From the NCBI RefSeq assembly GCF_018417475.1, contig NZ_CP054856.1, forward strand, positions 3,937,001 through 4,001,000: a stretch of 64,000 nt of DNA. The letters are read 5' to 3'. Positions 24,840 through 35,436 of this stretch are shown one piece after another; position 1 is the stretch's first letter, and every line of letters begins with the position of its first letter. Source of the DNA: Novosphingobium decolorationis (GTDB taxonomy: Bacteria; Pseudomonadota; Alphaproteobacteria; Sphingomonadales; Sphingomonadaceae). The translations under genes were made by a program, and so were the position numbers. A model generated the notes under the pieces. The model did not search any database. It saw only the letters and a program-made list of their open reading frames with translations, and was not told the origin of the DNA.

Positions 24840-25880
24840 ATGACGATTGTCCTCGGAATAGAAAGCTCGTGCGACGAGACCGCCGCGGCGCTGGTGACGG
24901 CGGACCGCACGATCCTAGCGCAGCGCATCGCGTCGCAGGACGAGGAGCACAAGCCTTTTGGCGGCGTCGTGCCCGAGATCGCCGCGCGCGCGCATGTCGA
25001 GCGCCTTGCGCCGCTGATCGAGGGCACGCTGGCCGATGCGGGGATGCGCCTGGACGAGGTCGACGCGATTGCCGCAACGGCAGGTCCGGGCCTGATCGGC
25101 GGGGTCATGGTCGGGCTCGTTTCGGCCAAGGCGCTGGCGATGGCGACGGGCAAGCCGCTGATCGCGATCAACCACTTGGAAGGTCATGCCCTTTCGCCCC
25201 GGCTGGCCGATGCGAGCCTGGCCTATCCCTATCTCCTGCTGCTTGTTTCGGGCGGGCACTGCCAGATCCTGCTGGTTGAAGGCGTGGGCAAATTCCGCCG
25301 CCTTGCCACGACCATCGACGATGCGCTGGGCGAGGCCTTCGACAAGTCGGCCAAGGTGCTGGGGCTGGGCTATCCGGGTGGTCCGGCGCTGGAGCGCCTG
25401 GCTGCGAGTGGCGATCCCAGGGCCGTGCCGCTGCCGCGCCCTCTGAAGGGCAGCAAGGAGCCGCATTTCTCCTTCGCCGGTCTCAAGAGCGCGGTCCTGC
25501 GCGCGCACCAGTCGGGCGAGTACAGCGCGGCAGACATTGCCGCCTCGTTCCAGCAGGCCGCGATCGAGTGCATCATCGACCGCACGCGCCGCGCGCTCAA
25601 GAGCATCGCGGACGTCGCACCGACGGCCCTCGTCGTGGCGGGCGGGGTTGCAGCCAACACCGCGATCCGCACCGCGCTCGAAGGGCTGGCCGCCGATTTC
25701 AAGCTGCCGTTCATTGCCCCGCCACTCAAGCTGTGTACGGACAATGCGGCGATGATCGCCTGGGCCGGTGTGGAACGCCATGCGCTGGGGCAGAGCGATC
25801 CGCTCGACGTTTCCGCGCGGCCGCGCTGGCCGCTCGATCCGGACGCCGAGGCGGTGCGCGGAGCCGGAGTGAAGGCATGA
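24840..25880 (+). CDS. tsaD: tRNA N6-adenosine threonylcarbamoyltransferase TsaD
   Basis: TsaD transfers the threonylcarbamoyl group to A37 of ANN-decoding tRNAs. From ATG 24840 it has 346 residues; a GTG at 24834 would add two. It starts [18 protein letters not shown], has the metal-binding pair His112/His116 in NHLEGH, and the ASKH-fold phosphate loops ([21 protein letters not shown]). The stop overlaps gpsA (ATGA). It diverges from hemC across 74 bp that must hold both promoters. Confidence 0.96.
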   Translation: MTIVLGIESSCDETAAALVTADRTILAQRIASQDEEHKPFGGVVPEIAARAHVERLAPLIEGTLADAGMRLDEVDAIAATAGPGLIGGVMVGLVSAKALAMATGKPLIAINHLEGHALSPRLADASLAYPYLLLLVSGGHCQILLVEGVGKFRRLATTIDDALGEAFDKSAKVLGLGYPGGPALERLAASGDPRAVPLPRPLKGSKEPHFSFAGLKSAVLRAHQSGEYSAADIAASFQQAAIECIIDRTRRALKSIADVAPTALVVAGGVAANTAIRTALEGLAADFKLPFIAPPLKLCTDNAAMIAWAGVERHALGQSDPLDVSARPRWPLDPDAEAVRGAGVKA

Positions 25881-26896
25881 CGACGACGAAAGCAAGCGGT
25901 CTGGCGGTCGGGGTCATCGGCGCAGGCGCCTGGGGCACCGCGCTTGCTCAGGCGCTGGTCCGTGCGGGCAACCAAGAGGTGAAGCTCTGGGCGCGCGAGG
26001 CGGATCTTGCCGCGCGCATCAACGAAACCCGCGTCAACGACACCTATCTGCCGGGCGCCGAGCTTGATCCGGCGATCCGTGCGACCTCGGACCTTGGCGA
26101 GATGGCTGAGCTTCAGGTGCTGCTGGCCGTGGTCCCTGCGCAGTTCCTCGCCTCGGTGGTCGGGCAGCTGCCTGCCGCAGAGCGCGATCTGGTGCTTTGC
26201 GCCAAGGGGATCGAGGCGTCCAGCGGGCGGCTGATGGCCGAGGTCGCGGCCGAGGCCGCGCCGGGCAGCCGTCTTGCCGTGCTTTCGGGGCCCACCTTTG
26301 CACACGAAGTCGCCGCGGGTCTGCCCACGGCCATCACGCTTGCCTGTTCGGGCGGTGAGGCGCAGTGGCAGCGGCTCGCGCCCCTGATCGCGAGCCCGGC
26401 GTTCCGTCCCTACTATTCCGAGGATGTGATCGGCGCCGAAATCGGCGGTGCGATCAAGAACGTGCTGGCGATTGCCTGCGGCGTGGCCGAGGGGCTGGGC
26501 CTTGGCCAGAATGCGCGCGCGGCGCTGATCGCGCGGGGCTATGCCGAGATGCAGCGCTTTGGCCTTGCGCGCGGAGGCCGGGCCGAGACGCTGGCGGGCC
26601 TGTGCGGTCTGGGCGACCTGGTGCTGACCTGTTCCTCGACCTCGAGCCGCAACTTCTCGCTGGGTCTGGCGCTCGGGCAGGGCCAAAGCGCCGCCGAGGC
26701 GCTGGCGGGCAAGAGTTCGGTCGCCGAAGGGGCGGCCACCGCGCCGATCCTCGATGATCTTGCCCGGCGCGAGGGCATCGACATGCCCATCGTCGCCGCG
26801 GTCCGCCGTCTTCTCGAAGGCGCCGCGCCTGCGGGTGAAGTCGTCGCCGATATCCTTTCGCGCCCCTTGCGCTCGGAGCAGGAGCGCCTGGGTTGA
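25877..26896 (+). CDS. gpsA: Glycerol-3-phosphate dehydrogenase [NAD(P)+] GpsA
   Basis: GpsA reduces dihydroxyacetone phosphate to sn-glycerol-3-phosphate for phospholipid synthesis. From ATG 25877 it has 339 residues, the family length. It carries the Rossmann motif [19 protein letters not shown] and the catalytic Lys region [13 protein letters not shown], and the C-terminal domain has [11 protein letters not shown]. It overlaps tsaD by four bases and the next gene by four, so tsaD-gpsA-flippase form one transcript. The tsaD-gpsA pairing is common in alphaproteobacteria. Confidence 0.96.
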   Translation: MTTTKASGLAVGVIGAGAWGTALAQALVRAGNQEVKLWAREADLAARINETRVNDTYLPGAELDPAIRATSDLGEMAELQVLLAVVPAQFLASVVGQLPAAERDLVLCAKGIEASSGRLMAEVAAEAAPGSRLAVLSGPTFAHEVAAGLPTAITLACSGGEAQWQRLAPLIASPAFRPYYSEDVIGAEIGGAIKNVLAIACGVAEGLGLGQNARAALIARGYAEMQRFGLARGGRAETLAGLCGLGDLVLTCSSTSSRNFSLGLALGQGQSAAEALAGKSSVAEGAATAPILDDLARREGIDMPIVAAVRRLLEGAAPAGEVVADILSRPLRSEQERLG

Positions 26897-28413
26897 ACGA
26901 CAGTGTTTCGCGCGCCGAAGCTGGCCGGGACAAGCAGGACGGCGATGACATTGCCGCACTGGCCAAGGGCGGGCGCACCAATTTTCTGGGCTTTTTCCTG
27001 CGCCTTGCCGCGCGCATTCCCTTCCTGTTCATCGCCGGGCGGGCGGCGGCCTACGGGCCTGCCGCACTCGGCCGCTTCGCCTCCGCGCTCGTAATCATTG
27101 AGCTGACCGCAATGGTCTGCACGATGGGCGAGAAGCGCGGGCTGGCCCAGCGCATGAGCGAGGCTGAAGGCAAGGAACTGCCCGCAAACACTGTCTTCGA
27201 TGGCGTGGCGGTCTCGCTTCTGGCCTCGTGTGCGGCGGCGCTGTTCTTCTGGTTCGTGCCCGCCCCGATGTTCCCGGGCGGCACCTATACCCAGTTCGAC
27301 CGGCTGATGGTGATCGCGATCCCGCCGCTGGCGCTGACCGAGATCTGGCTGGCCGCGCTTGCCTATCGCCTGCAGATCAGTCCCACGGTCTGGTCGCGTG
27401 CCATCGTCGAGCCCTGGACGATCTCGATCATGGCGGGCCTGATGATCTTCGTCGCGCCCGAAAGCGGGCTTTCGCTCGCCTATATCGCCTCGATCTTTGC
27501 CGCCGCGATCACCGCCTTCGTGCCCTTCATCCGCGCCTATGGGCGGCCGCGTGGCTGGCGTCCGCGCGTGAGCGTCATGCGCCGCCTCGTCGTGCGCTCG
27601 ATGCCGATTGCGCTGGCCGATACGATCGAGTGGGGCACGCGCCGTGTCGACGTGCTGTTGCTGGGCTTCCTCGCGCCGCCCTCGGCGGTTGGCGTCTACT
27701 ACGCCGCGCAGCAGGTTGCGAGCCTGCCGCAAAAGCTCAAGACCAGTTTCGAGCCGGTGCTGGGGCCGGTCATCACCCGCGCGCTCAAGCGCAAGGACTA
27801 TGGCGCGATTGCGCGCCAGGTCAGCCAGGTGGGCTTCTGGATCATGGCCGCGCAGGTGGCCATCGCGCTGTCGCTGGGCATCACCGGCGAGGGTGTCATG
27901 GGCCTGATCGGGCGCGAATTCGTGGGCGGGACGGGCGCGCTGGCGCTTCTGCTCGCCGCCGAAGTCGTCGCCTCGACCGCCGTCGTCAGCGAGGCGGCGC
28001 TGATCTACGTCCACCGTGTGCGCAACCTGGGTGTGTCGCTGGCCACCATCGGCTTCCAGGCGGTCCTGACGTTCGCCGGGATCCTGCTCATGCAGCACCT
28101 GGGCTACAATTCGCTGTTCCAGGCCGCGGCCGCGGCGGGCGCGCTCTTCATCGCGCTGGGGCTCGCCTCGGTGGTGAAGGCAAAGATGCTCGCGAAGTTC
28201 CTGGGCCATCCGATCAACAACTGGCGCTGGCCGCTGCTCTGGGCGGCAGCCCCCGCGGTGGCGATCGGCTTCGTCTTCACGCAGTATCTCCCCGAGTGGG
28301 TGGAACTGGCCTTCGGTATCCCCGCGATCCTGGGTTCCTACCTTTTTGTCATCTGGAAGAAGGCCTTCGGGCCCGAAGACCGCAAGCTGTTCCAGAAGAC
28401 CAAGTCGAACTGA
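26893..28413 (+). CDS. Polysaccharide-type (MATE/MOP) flippase family protein
   Basis: The 506-residue integral membrane protein has about 12-14 hydrophobic segments, with no large soluble domain. It fits the oligosaccharide/lipopolysaccharide flippase superfamily. The TTG start overlaps the gpsA stop (TTGA), and GGAG lies about ten bases upstream. The central sequence TRRVDVLLLGFLAPPSAVGV, followed by YYAAQQVASLPQKLK, resembles the TM7-8 region of Wzx-like proteins. The cargo is not deducible. No glycosyltransferases are adjacent, so it is not part of an O-antigen cluster here. Confidence 0.72.
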   Translation: MNDSVSRAEAGRDKQDGDDIAALAKGGRTNFLGFFLRLAARIPFLFIAGRAAAYGPAALGRFASALVIIELTAMVCTMGEKRGLAQRMSEAEGKELPANTVFDGVAVSLLASCAAALFFWFVPAPMFPGGTYTQFDRLMVIAIPPLALTEIWLAALAYRLQISPTVWSRAIVEPWTISIMAGLMIFVAPESGLSLAYIASIFAAAITAFVPFIRAYGRPRGWRPRVSVMRRLVVRSMPIALADTIEWGTRRVDVLLLGFLAPPSAVGVYYAAQQVASLPQKLKTSFEPVLGPVITRALKRKDYGAIARQVSQVGFWIMAAQVAIALSLGITGEGVMGLIGREFVGGTGALALLLAAEVVASTAVVSEAALIYVHRVRNLGVSLATIGFQAVLTFAGILLMQHLGYNSLFQAAAAAGALFIALGLASVVKAKMLAKFLGHPINNWRWPLLWAAAPAVAIGFVFTQYLPEWVELAFGIPAILGSYLFVIWKKAFGPEDRKLFQKTKSN

Positions 28414-28517
28414 TCGCCTCTGGCATTTCGCATCGTCGCGCGCAGGTCTCGTTCAGTCGCGATTAACGGGCGGGGTGGCGTTCTCGCGTTCCAGCAACGG
28501 GACGAGGGGATGGGTTT

Positions 28518-30191
28518 ATGGTGGTTCGCAAGGATCTGTCGGGCCGTGTAGCGAGGCTGGGGCTGGTGCTTTCGGGGCTCAGCCTTCTGGCCGCCTGCGG
28601 CGAAGTGGCGGACGCGCCGCCCCCTCCACCGTTGGCTGTCGCGCCGCCACCTCCTCCTCCACCTCCGCCTCCGCCGCCTCCACCACCCGGTATCGTCGCA
28701 GCGCCGTCGGCTGTCACCGTCACCGGGGCAAGAGTTGCGGATTCGATGCAGGAAAGCCGCTTCGTGCCGCCCGTGCAGGTTCCCACGCAGCCCGGTCGCG
28801 AGCAGTACGAAGGCGAAGAGGTCTCGGCGGTGAAGCGCGTGGCGCAGGAGCCTGTTTCCACCTTCTCGGTCGATGTCGACACCGGTGCCTACACCAACAC
28901 CCGCCGCTTCCTGACGCAGGGCCAGCTGCCCCCGGCGCGGGCGGTGCGCACCGAGGAGTTCATCAACTACTTCCGCTACGATTATCCGGCGCCCGACAGC
29001 CGCGAGGCTCCGTTCTCGGTGACCACGGACATGGCGCAAACCCCCTGGAACCCCGAAACGCGCCTGCTGCGTATCGGCCTTCGCGGCTATGACATTGCGC
29101 GCGAAAGCCGACCTCCTGCCAACCTGGTGTTCCTGCTCGACGTTTCGGGGTCGATGAGCGCGCCGGACAAGCTCCCGCTCCTCAAGACCGCGCTTTCGGG
29201 ACTGGCCGGGGAACTGGGCAAACAGGACCGTGTTTCGATCGTGGTCTATGCAGGAGCCGCAGGGCTGGTCCTGCCGCCCACCAACGACACACGCAAGATC
29301 CGCGCCGCGCTCGATACGCTGAGCGCGGGCGGTTCGACGGCGGGCGCGGCAGGGCTCAAGCTGGCCTACAACATCGCGCGGGACAACTTCATCGAAGGGG
29401 GCGTCAACCGCATTCTCATCGGCACCGATGGCGACTTCAACGTCGGCATCACCGACCGCGACGACATGATCGCGATGATCGAGAAGGAGCGCGATGCCGG
29501 GATCACGCTGACGACCCTCGGCTTCGGGCAGGGCAACTACAACGAAGCGCTGATGGAGCAGGTGGCCGACCATGGGAACGGCAACTACGCCTACATCGAC
29601 AGCGCGCTCGAGGCGAAGAAGGTGCTGGGCGAGCAGATGGCCTCCACGCTCTTCACCATCGCCAAGGACGTGAAGATCCAGGTCGAGTTCAACCCGGCGC
29701 TCGTCAGCGAGTACCGGCTGCTGGGCTACGAGAACCGCGCGCTGCGCGAGGAGGACTTCGAAAACGACGCGGTCGATGCAGGCGACATCGGGGCGGGGCA
29801 CCAGGTGACCGCGCTCTACGAGATCGTTCCGGCAGGCACCAAGGGCTGGCTGCCCGAACGGCGCTACGAGGATATGCCGAACACGGCCGCGCAGGCCCGG
29901 ACGCAGGAACTGGCCTTCGTCAAGCTGCGCTACAAGCTGCCGGACGGCACGACCTCGAAGCTGATCGAGCGGCCGGTCCCGGCAAGCCTCGTGGCGAGCG
30001 TCAAGGCACCGCGCGGCGACTTCGCCTTTGCCGCGGCCGTTGCGGCCTTCGGGCAGGATCTGCGCGGTGATACGCTCCTCAATGGGTTCGACGAGGGGGA
30101 CGTGGCGCGCCTCGCCGGGCAGCCCGGCGACTACTGGCGCCAGGAATTCGTGAAGCTGGTCGGACTTGCCGGGGCATTGAAGGGCGATTGA
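28518..30191 (+). CDS. VWA-domain lipoprotein (YfbK-like) with a polyproline linker
   Basis: The 557-residue protein starts with a lipoprotein signal ending LLAAC (Cys27). A linker of five and then 15 consecutive prolines (residues 43-57) follows, then an N-terminal VWF-related region (VSTFSVDVDTGAYTNTRRFL). The VWA domain has the MIDAS motif DVSGSMS near residue 208. The C-terminus matches the DUF3520-type region of E. coli YfbK. It is probably anchored in the outer membrane and binds a partner through a divalent metal. The partner is unknown. The next gene encodes an OmpA-like protein, suggesting an envelope role. Confidence 0.87.
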   Translation: MVVRKDLSGRVARLGLVLSGLSLLAACGEVADAPPPPPLAVAPPPPPPPPPPPPPPPGIVAAPSAVTVTGARVADSMQESRFVPPVQVPTQPGREQYEGEEVSAVKRVAQEPVSTFSVDVDTGAYTNTRRFLTQGQLPPARAVRTEEFINYFRYDYPAPDSREAPFSVTTDMAQTPWNPETRLLRIGLRGYDIARESRPPANLVFLLDVSGSMSAPDKLPLLKTALSGLAGELGKQDRVSIVVYAGAAGLVLPPTNDTRKIRAALDTLSAGGSTAGAAGLKLAYNIARDNFIEGGVNRILIGTDGDFNVGITDRDDMIAMIEKERDAGITLTTLGFGQGNYNEALMEQVADHGNGNYAYIDSALEAKKVLGEQMASTLFTIAKDVKIQVEFNPALVSEYRLLGYENRALREEDFENDAVDAGDIGAGHQVTALYEIVPAGTKGWLPERRYEDMPNTAAQARTQELAFVKLRYKLPDGTTSKLIERPVPASLVASVKAPRGDFAFAAAVAAFGQDLRGDTLLNGFDEGDVARLAGQPGDYWRQEFVKLVGLAGALKGD

Positions 30192-30239
30192 GCGGCCTTG
30201 GAGGCTGACAGGGGGGCGCTATCGCTCTAGGCTCGCCCT

Positions 30240-30971
30240 ATGAATCCACGTAACGCCTTGATTGCCGGGGTAGGTGCTGCCCTTTGCCTGCTCCTCTCCG
30301 CCACCGGAATGGTCCTGAACGGCCCTGGCTTCGTTGCGGACCTTGAACGCGAGGCGCAGGCCGCGCGCAGCGGCGTCGAGGGAGGTGAGGGGGTCGAGCT
30401 GGCCTTCAAGGACCGCTACGGCTGGCTGACGCGCCACCCGATCCTGTCGGGCGGGGATGAATTGCCTCAAGCCCTTCGCCAGCAGGTCGCCGCGGGCATT
30501 GCGGCGGTGCCGGGTATTGGCGGCATCAGCTGGTCGCGCACGAGCACGCGCGCCGACAATCCCGAGGCAGTCCATTGCCAGAGCGATGTCGAGCGCATCC
30601 TCCAGACCCGCACGATCCGCTTCACGCAGTCCTCGGCACGTCTGGATCCGGCTAGTGGACGGTTGCTTGACGAAGTTGCGCGCGCGCTGCGGCCCTGTGT
30701 CGGCAGCATCATCGCGGTCACCGGCCACACCGATGAGGGGGGCAATGCCGAAGTCGACAAGGCCTTCTCGCTCGCGCGCGCCGAAGCGGTGCGCTGGGCG
30801 CTGATCGGGCGCGGGATTCCGGCCGATGGTCTGCGCGCCGCAGGCGTGGGGGCCAGCCAGCCCATCTCCGGGCTCAGCCCGAGCGACCCGGCCAACCGCC
30901 GGATCGAGTTTTCGGTGATCGTGTCCGCACCGGTCAAGCCCACCCCCATCGACACACCCGGACCAGGCTGA
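30240..30971 (+). CDS. OmpA-family protein with C-terminal peptidoglycan-binding domain
   Basis: The 243-residue protein has an N-terminal membrane anchor or signal (ALIAGVGAALCLLLSATGMV). An unassigned region of about 90 residues follows, then an OmpA-like domain (about 120-230). Its family motifs are IRFTQSSARLDPASGRLLDE, GHTDEGGNAEVDKAFSLARA and NRRIEFSVIV. It probably ties an envelope complex to peptidoglycan. It is not a standard MotB, because the N-terminal helix lacks the stator Asp context. It lies 48 bp after the VWA gene, perhaps in one unit. Confidence 0.82.
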   Translation: MNPRNALIAGVGAALCLLLSATGMVLNGPGFVADLEREAQAARSGVEGGEGVELAFKDRYGWLTRHPILSGGDELPQALRQQVAAGIAAVPGIGGISWSRTSTRADNPEAVHCQSDVERILQTRTIRFTQSSARLDPASGRLLDEVARALRPCVGSIIAVTGHTDEGGNAEVDKAFSLARAEAVRWALIGRGIPADGLRAAGVGASQPISGLSPSDPANRRIEFSVIVSAPVKPTPIDTPGPG

Positions 30972-31095
30972 TGCGCGCAGGGCTGCTCCCAATTCGGGGC
31001 GTGCCGGCAAGGGCATTGGGATCGGGCGGGCGGGCTGCTATGCGCGGCCCCACCTCCGGCACTTCACGGAACTCGACGCTTGGAAAGGACTGCTG

Positions 31096-31188
31096 ATGCC
31101 CTTGTGGCTGGAACTGGCCGTATCGGTGCTGCTCACGTATGGTCTGGGCCTGGGCATCGGCTGGCTCATATGGAAACGAAAAGGATAA
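31096..31188 (+). CDS. Small membrane protein of 30 residues
   Basis: ATG 31096 opens a 30-codon frame ending TAA at 31188. It encodes MPLWLELAVSVLLTYGLGLG followed by IGWLIWKRKG. The product is a single transmembrane helix with a positively charged C-terminal end, so the N-terminus probably faces the periplasm. GGAAAGGA lies upstream at good distance. The next gene's Shine-Dalgarno overlaps this stop codon, which argues that both are translated from one message. No known family is recognised. Confidence 0.65.
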   Translation: MPLWLELAVSVLLTYGLGLGIGWLIWKRKG

Positions 31189-31192
31189 TATC

Positions 31193-31936
31193 GTGCTGCA
31201 AATGATCGAGGCCAACTGGCTGATCTTCGTTGCCGCCCTGGTGATCGGGATCGTGGTCGCCTTCTGGATCTTCGCGCATGGATCGAAGAAGCCGGGTGAG
31301 CGCACGCACCGCCCGGACGTTCTGGACGAAGGCGCGGCGCCCGCCCAGCGCAACCAGGCGCTCATAGATTCCGCGAGCCCCGCCTCGCAATACGACCTGC
31401 CCGTGCCTGGCGTCGACGATGCCGACACGCGTGAGAAGCAGCCCGCGCATATCGACCCGCCCGCCGCGGCCGGAACCATGGCCGGGATCGGCGAGGTGAT
31501 TGCCGTCGCGGCGCAGGAAGAGGCGGACGAGGCGCGCAGCCACAAGGCGGAAGACGAGGCCGCGAAGGCTCCGGAGCCGACCCCTGCAGCCGAGGCACCC
31601 AAGGCTGAGGATACGCCCGCAGCTGCCCCTGAGCCGGTGGAGCCTGCACCCCCGTCGGAAGAACCTGCTCCTGTGCCTGCTCCTGCTACGACGGGGCAGA
31701 GCGACGACCTGCGCAAGATCAAGGGGCTGGGCCCGAAGATGCAGAAGCTCCTCGTGTCGCTGGGCGTGACGACGTACGCGCAGATCGCGGCCTGGAGTGA
31801 GGCGGATCTCGACGAGCTCGATGGCAAGCTCGGCGCCTTCGCCGGGCGTCCGCGCCGCGACAAATGGGTCGAGCAGGCCCGCTTCCTGGCTGAGGGTAAT
31901 ACGGCTTCCTACGAGGCCGAATTTGGTAAACTCTGA
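31193..31936 (+). CDS. Membrane-anchored helix-hairpin-helix domain protein
   Basis: From GTG 31193 (AAAGGA eight bases upstream) the product is 247 residues. An N-terminal helix (WLIFVAALVIGIVVAFWIFA) anchors it. A long Ala/Glu/Pro-rich disordered stretch follows. The C-terminal ~60 residues form a helix-hairpin-helix domain (LRKIKGLGPKMQKLLVSLGV, then TTYAQIAAWSEADLDEL), like those found in ribosomal-protein and NADH-dehydrogenase-associated fusions. HhH domains bind nucleic acid or protein. The role is unknown. The 30-residue membrane peptide just upstream may be a partner. Confidence 0.75.
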   Translation: MLQMIEANWLIFVAALVIGIVVAFWIFAHGSKKPGERTHRPDVLDEGAAPAQRNQALIDSASPASQYDLPVPGVDDADTREKQPAHIDPPAAAGTMAGIGEVIAVAAQEEADEARSHKAEDEAAKAPEPTPAAEAPKAEDTPAAAPEPVEPAPPSEEPAPVPAPATTGQSDDLRKIKGLGPKMQKLLVSLGVTTYAQIAAWSEADLDELDGKLGAFAGRPRRDKWVEQARFLAEGNTASYEAEFGKL

Positions 31937-31960
31937 GTTTCATCCGATCGGAAAATGAAG

Positions 31961-31988
31961 AAAAGGGGGCTTTTGGCCCCCTTTTTTT
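31961..31988 (+). terminator. Bidirectional rho-independent terminator
   Basis: A 10-bp stem AAAAGGGGGC / GCCCCCTTTT with a 5-base loop is followed by a run of seven T (31982-31988). It ends the helix-hairpin-helix transcript. On the minus strand the stem is followed by TTTTC, so it may also end the S10 peptidase transcript, whose stop lies 167 bp away. Confidence 0.92.
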
Positions 31989-32154
31989 AGTTCCGTAGAA
32001 AACATGAACGAATCTTCATGTTTTTCTTTATGTATTTTGCAGATGTCTAATCTGGGCGACCACGAGGGCTTTTCGGGCTCACTCGAGAATTTGTTTATAG
32101 TAACTGTCCAAATTTGGAAAGGTGATTTCTTTAATTTAACATTATGTTTACTTA
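31989..32154. other. AT-rich intergenic island without a recognised gene
   Basis: These 166 bases are strikingly AT-rich against the GC-rich surroundings, with TTTGTTTATAG, TTTAATTTAACATTATG and TTTACTTACTAATT. They include an inverted pair CATGAA...TTCATG near 32003-32020. An open frame starting at 32004 runs into the antisense of the peptidase gene, has no Shine-Dalgarno and no similarity, so I do not call it. The region is the 3' end of two convergent genes. It could be a remnant of transferred DNA or a nucleoid-protein site. Confidence 0.5.
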
Positions 32155-33681
32155 CTAATTGCGCTTGGCGTAACTTTCAAGAATGTCACGTCGCATCGCG
32201 GCCCCGCTGTCGAGACGGGAATAAAACATGTGTCCCCCCGGATACTTGTGGAGGTTTACGCGGCTCGCCTGGCCGAAATCGGGCATCTGGTCGATGATCA
32301 GCTGCGAGGCGAAATAGGGGCAGGAAAGATCGTCCCAGCCATGCACGATGTCGACGCTCATCTTGGGGTCGATGGCAATTGCCTTGCGCAGGTCCTGGAC
32401 CGGGCTGTCGGTGTTGTCGCGGTCCCAGGCGCGGTTTACCTCGTAGGACAGCGCGTTGTAGCGCGCGTTGACCTTCCAGCCGACCTGGCGTGTTACGAAA
32501 TCGACCATGGCCGAGGTGGTGGGCGCGATGAGGGTGGTCAGCAGGGGGTCATTGTACTGCGCGCGCGAACTGGCCGGGAAAGGGTCGTAGGCGGTGAAGT
32601 TGCTGTCGTAGACCGAGCCGACAAGGCCCTGCGTGCGGCGGATCTCGCGCAGGTACGTGCCGATGTCGATGCGCCCGTCCATGCGCTGCACCAGTTCGGG
32701 ATCGAGGCCGGTGAACTCGGCGACGCGGGCGGAAAGGCGTGCGGTCGCCGCCTTGTCGCGCGGTCCGGCGATGAAGTCGGCCAGGAACTGGGTGCGCAGG
32801 TACTCCTCGACCGGACCCATGTTGCTCTCGTCGAGGTGCTGGCCCTGCCGCTCGAAGTGGCCCGCAGCCATGGCAGGATAGTTCAGCATCCAGGGAAGCG
32901 GGGAGAGTGCGGTGTCATCGCCGATGGCGGCCGGATCGAGGTAGGGCGAGACCAGCACCATGCCATTGACGCCGATCCCGATCTGGGTCTGCAGGTAGTA
33001 GGCCAGGCGCGGCACGCGGTAGCCGCCGTAGCTCTCGCCGGTCAGGTACTTGGGACTGGCGAGGCGCTCTTCCTTGACCAGCCAGTCGTAGATGACGCGG
33101 CTGAGGTAGTGGATGTCCGCGTCGGCGGCGTAGAACTCGGCGTTGGTGGTCTCCTCGTCGGCGCGCGAGCGCGAGAAGCCGGTGCCGATGGGATCGATGA
33201 AGACGAGGTCGGTGAAGTCGAGCCAGGAATTGGGGTTGTCCTGAAGCACAGCCGGATCGCTGGGGGAATCGCCCTGGGCACCGAAGGCGACGCGCTTGGG
33301 GCCGATCGCGCCCAGGTTCAGATAGACCGACGCCGCGCCCGGGCCACCGTTGAAGGCGAAAGTCACGGGCCGGTTCTCGGCCTGCTTTCCGGGCAGGGTG
33401 TACGCCGTATAGACGACCTCTCCGATCAGCTTGCCCTTGGCGTCGTGAACGGGGATCGTGCCGACGGTCGCGGTGTAGGATACACTCTTGCCGCCGATGA
33501 CCGCGCTCTGGCGCACCGAGGCGTCTTCAGGGAGGGGCGGGAGAGCGTCCTCGCTTGCGGTTTCGGCCTTGCTTGCCGAGTTGGCGGAGGCCTTCTCGTC
33601 GGCGGCCTGGAGCGCCTGCGTGGCGGGAAGGAGGGCGCTGGTCGCCAGGAGCAGCCCGAAGGCCAGTTTTGCACGTCGCAT
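32155..33681 (-). CDS. Serine carboxypeptidase-like peptidase (family S10)
   Basis: This is an exported carboxypeptidase. From ATG 33681 it has 508 residues with a signal peptide ending near QAADE (about 27). The S10 catalytic triad is visible: Ser217 in TGESYGGYRVP, an Asp in VHGWDDLSCP (about 450) and His484 in YPGGHMFYS. The oxyanion stretch FNGGPGAASVYLNLGAIGP is also present. The open frame upstream overlaps the CoA-transferase and is rejected. It is read alone or with the CoA-transferase gene 119 bp upstream. Confidence 0.92.
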   Translation of the reverse strand: MRRAKLAFGLLLATSALLPATQALQAADEKASANSASKAETASEDALPPLPEDASVRQSAVIGGKSVSYTATVGTIPVHDAKGKLIGEVVYTAYTLPGKQAENRPVTFAFNGGPGAASVYLNLGAIGPKRVAFGAQGDSPSDPAVLQDNPNSWLDFTDLVFIDPIGTGFSRSRADEETTNAEFYAADADIHYLSRVIYDWLVKEERLASPKYLTGESYGGYRVPRLAYYLQTQIGIGVNGMVLVSPYLDPAAIGDDTALSPLPWMLNYPAMAAGHFERQGQHLDESNMGPVEEYLRTQFLADFIAGPRDKAATARLSARVAEFTGLDPELVQRMDGRIDIGTYLREIRRTQGLVGSVYDSNFTAYDPFPASSRAQYNDPLLTTLIAPTTSAMVDFVTRQVGWKVNARYNALSYEVNRAWDRDNTDSPVQDLRKAIAIDPKMSVDIVHGWDDLSCPYFASQLIIDQMPDFGQASRVNLHKYPGGHMFYSRLDSGAAMRRDILESYAKRN

Positions 33682-33800
33682 GGGGAGTAGGTACCTCGCT
33701 TGCCGGGATGGGGATGGCAAGCGAGGCACTCTACCGTGTCGCTTCGCAGCGACAAGGCCCGCACAGAGGGATGGGGGACTGCGGGCCTCTTGTCGCGGCG

Positions 33801-35318
<1,518 letters not shown>

Positions 35319-35436
35319 TCACCGTGTCTGGGGACCGTTTGCTCTCACACACAGGAAAGAACAGTGAAAAGCGGGACTCGTGACTTGCGCCTGATGCACG
35401 ATTCCTGCCCCTTTTCGGGACCGTGGTGGGAGTGGC

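Noticed and set aside
32004-32297. 97-codon rightward frame in the AT-rich island
   Set aside because: No Shine-Dalgarno, its second half is antisense to the S10 peptidase gene, and the sequence is not protein-like.
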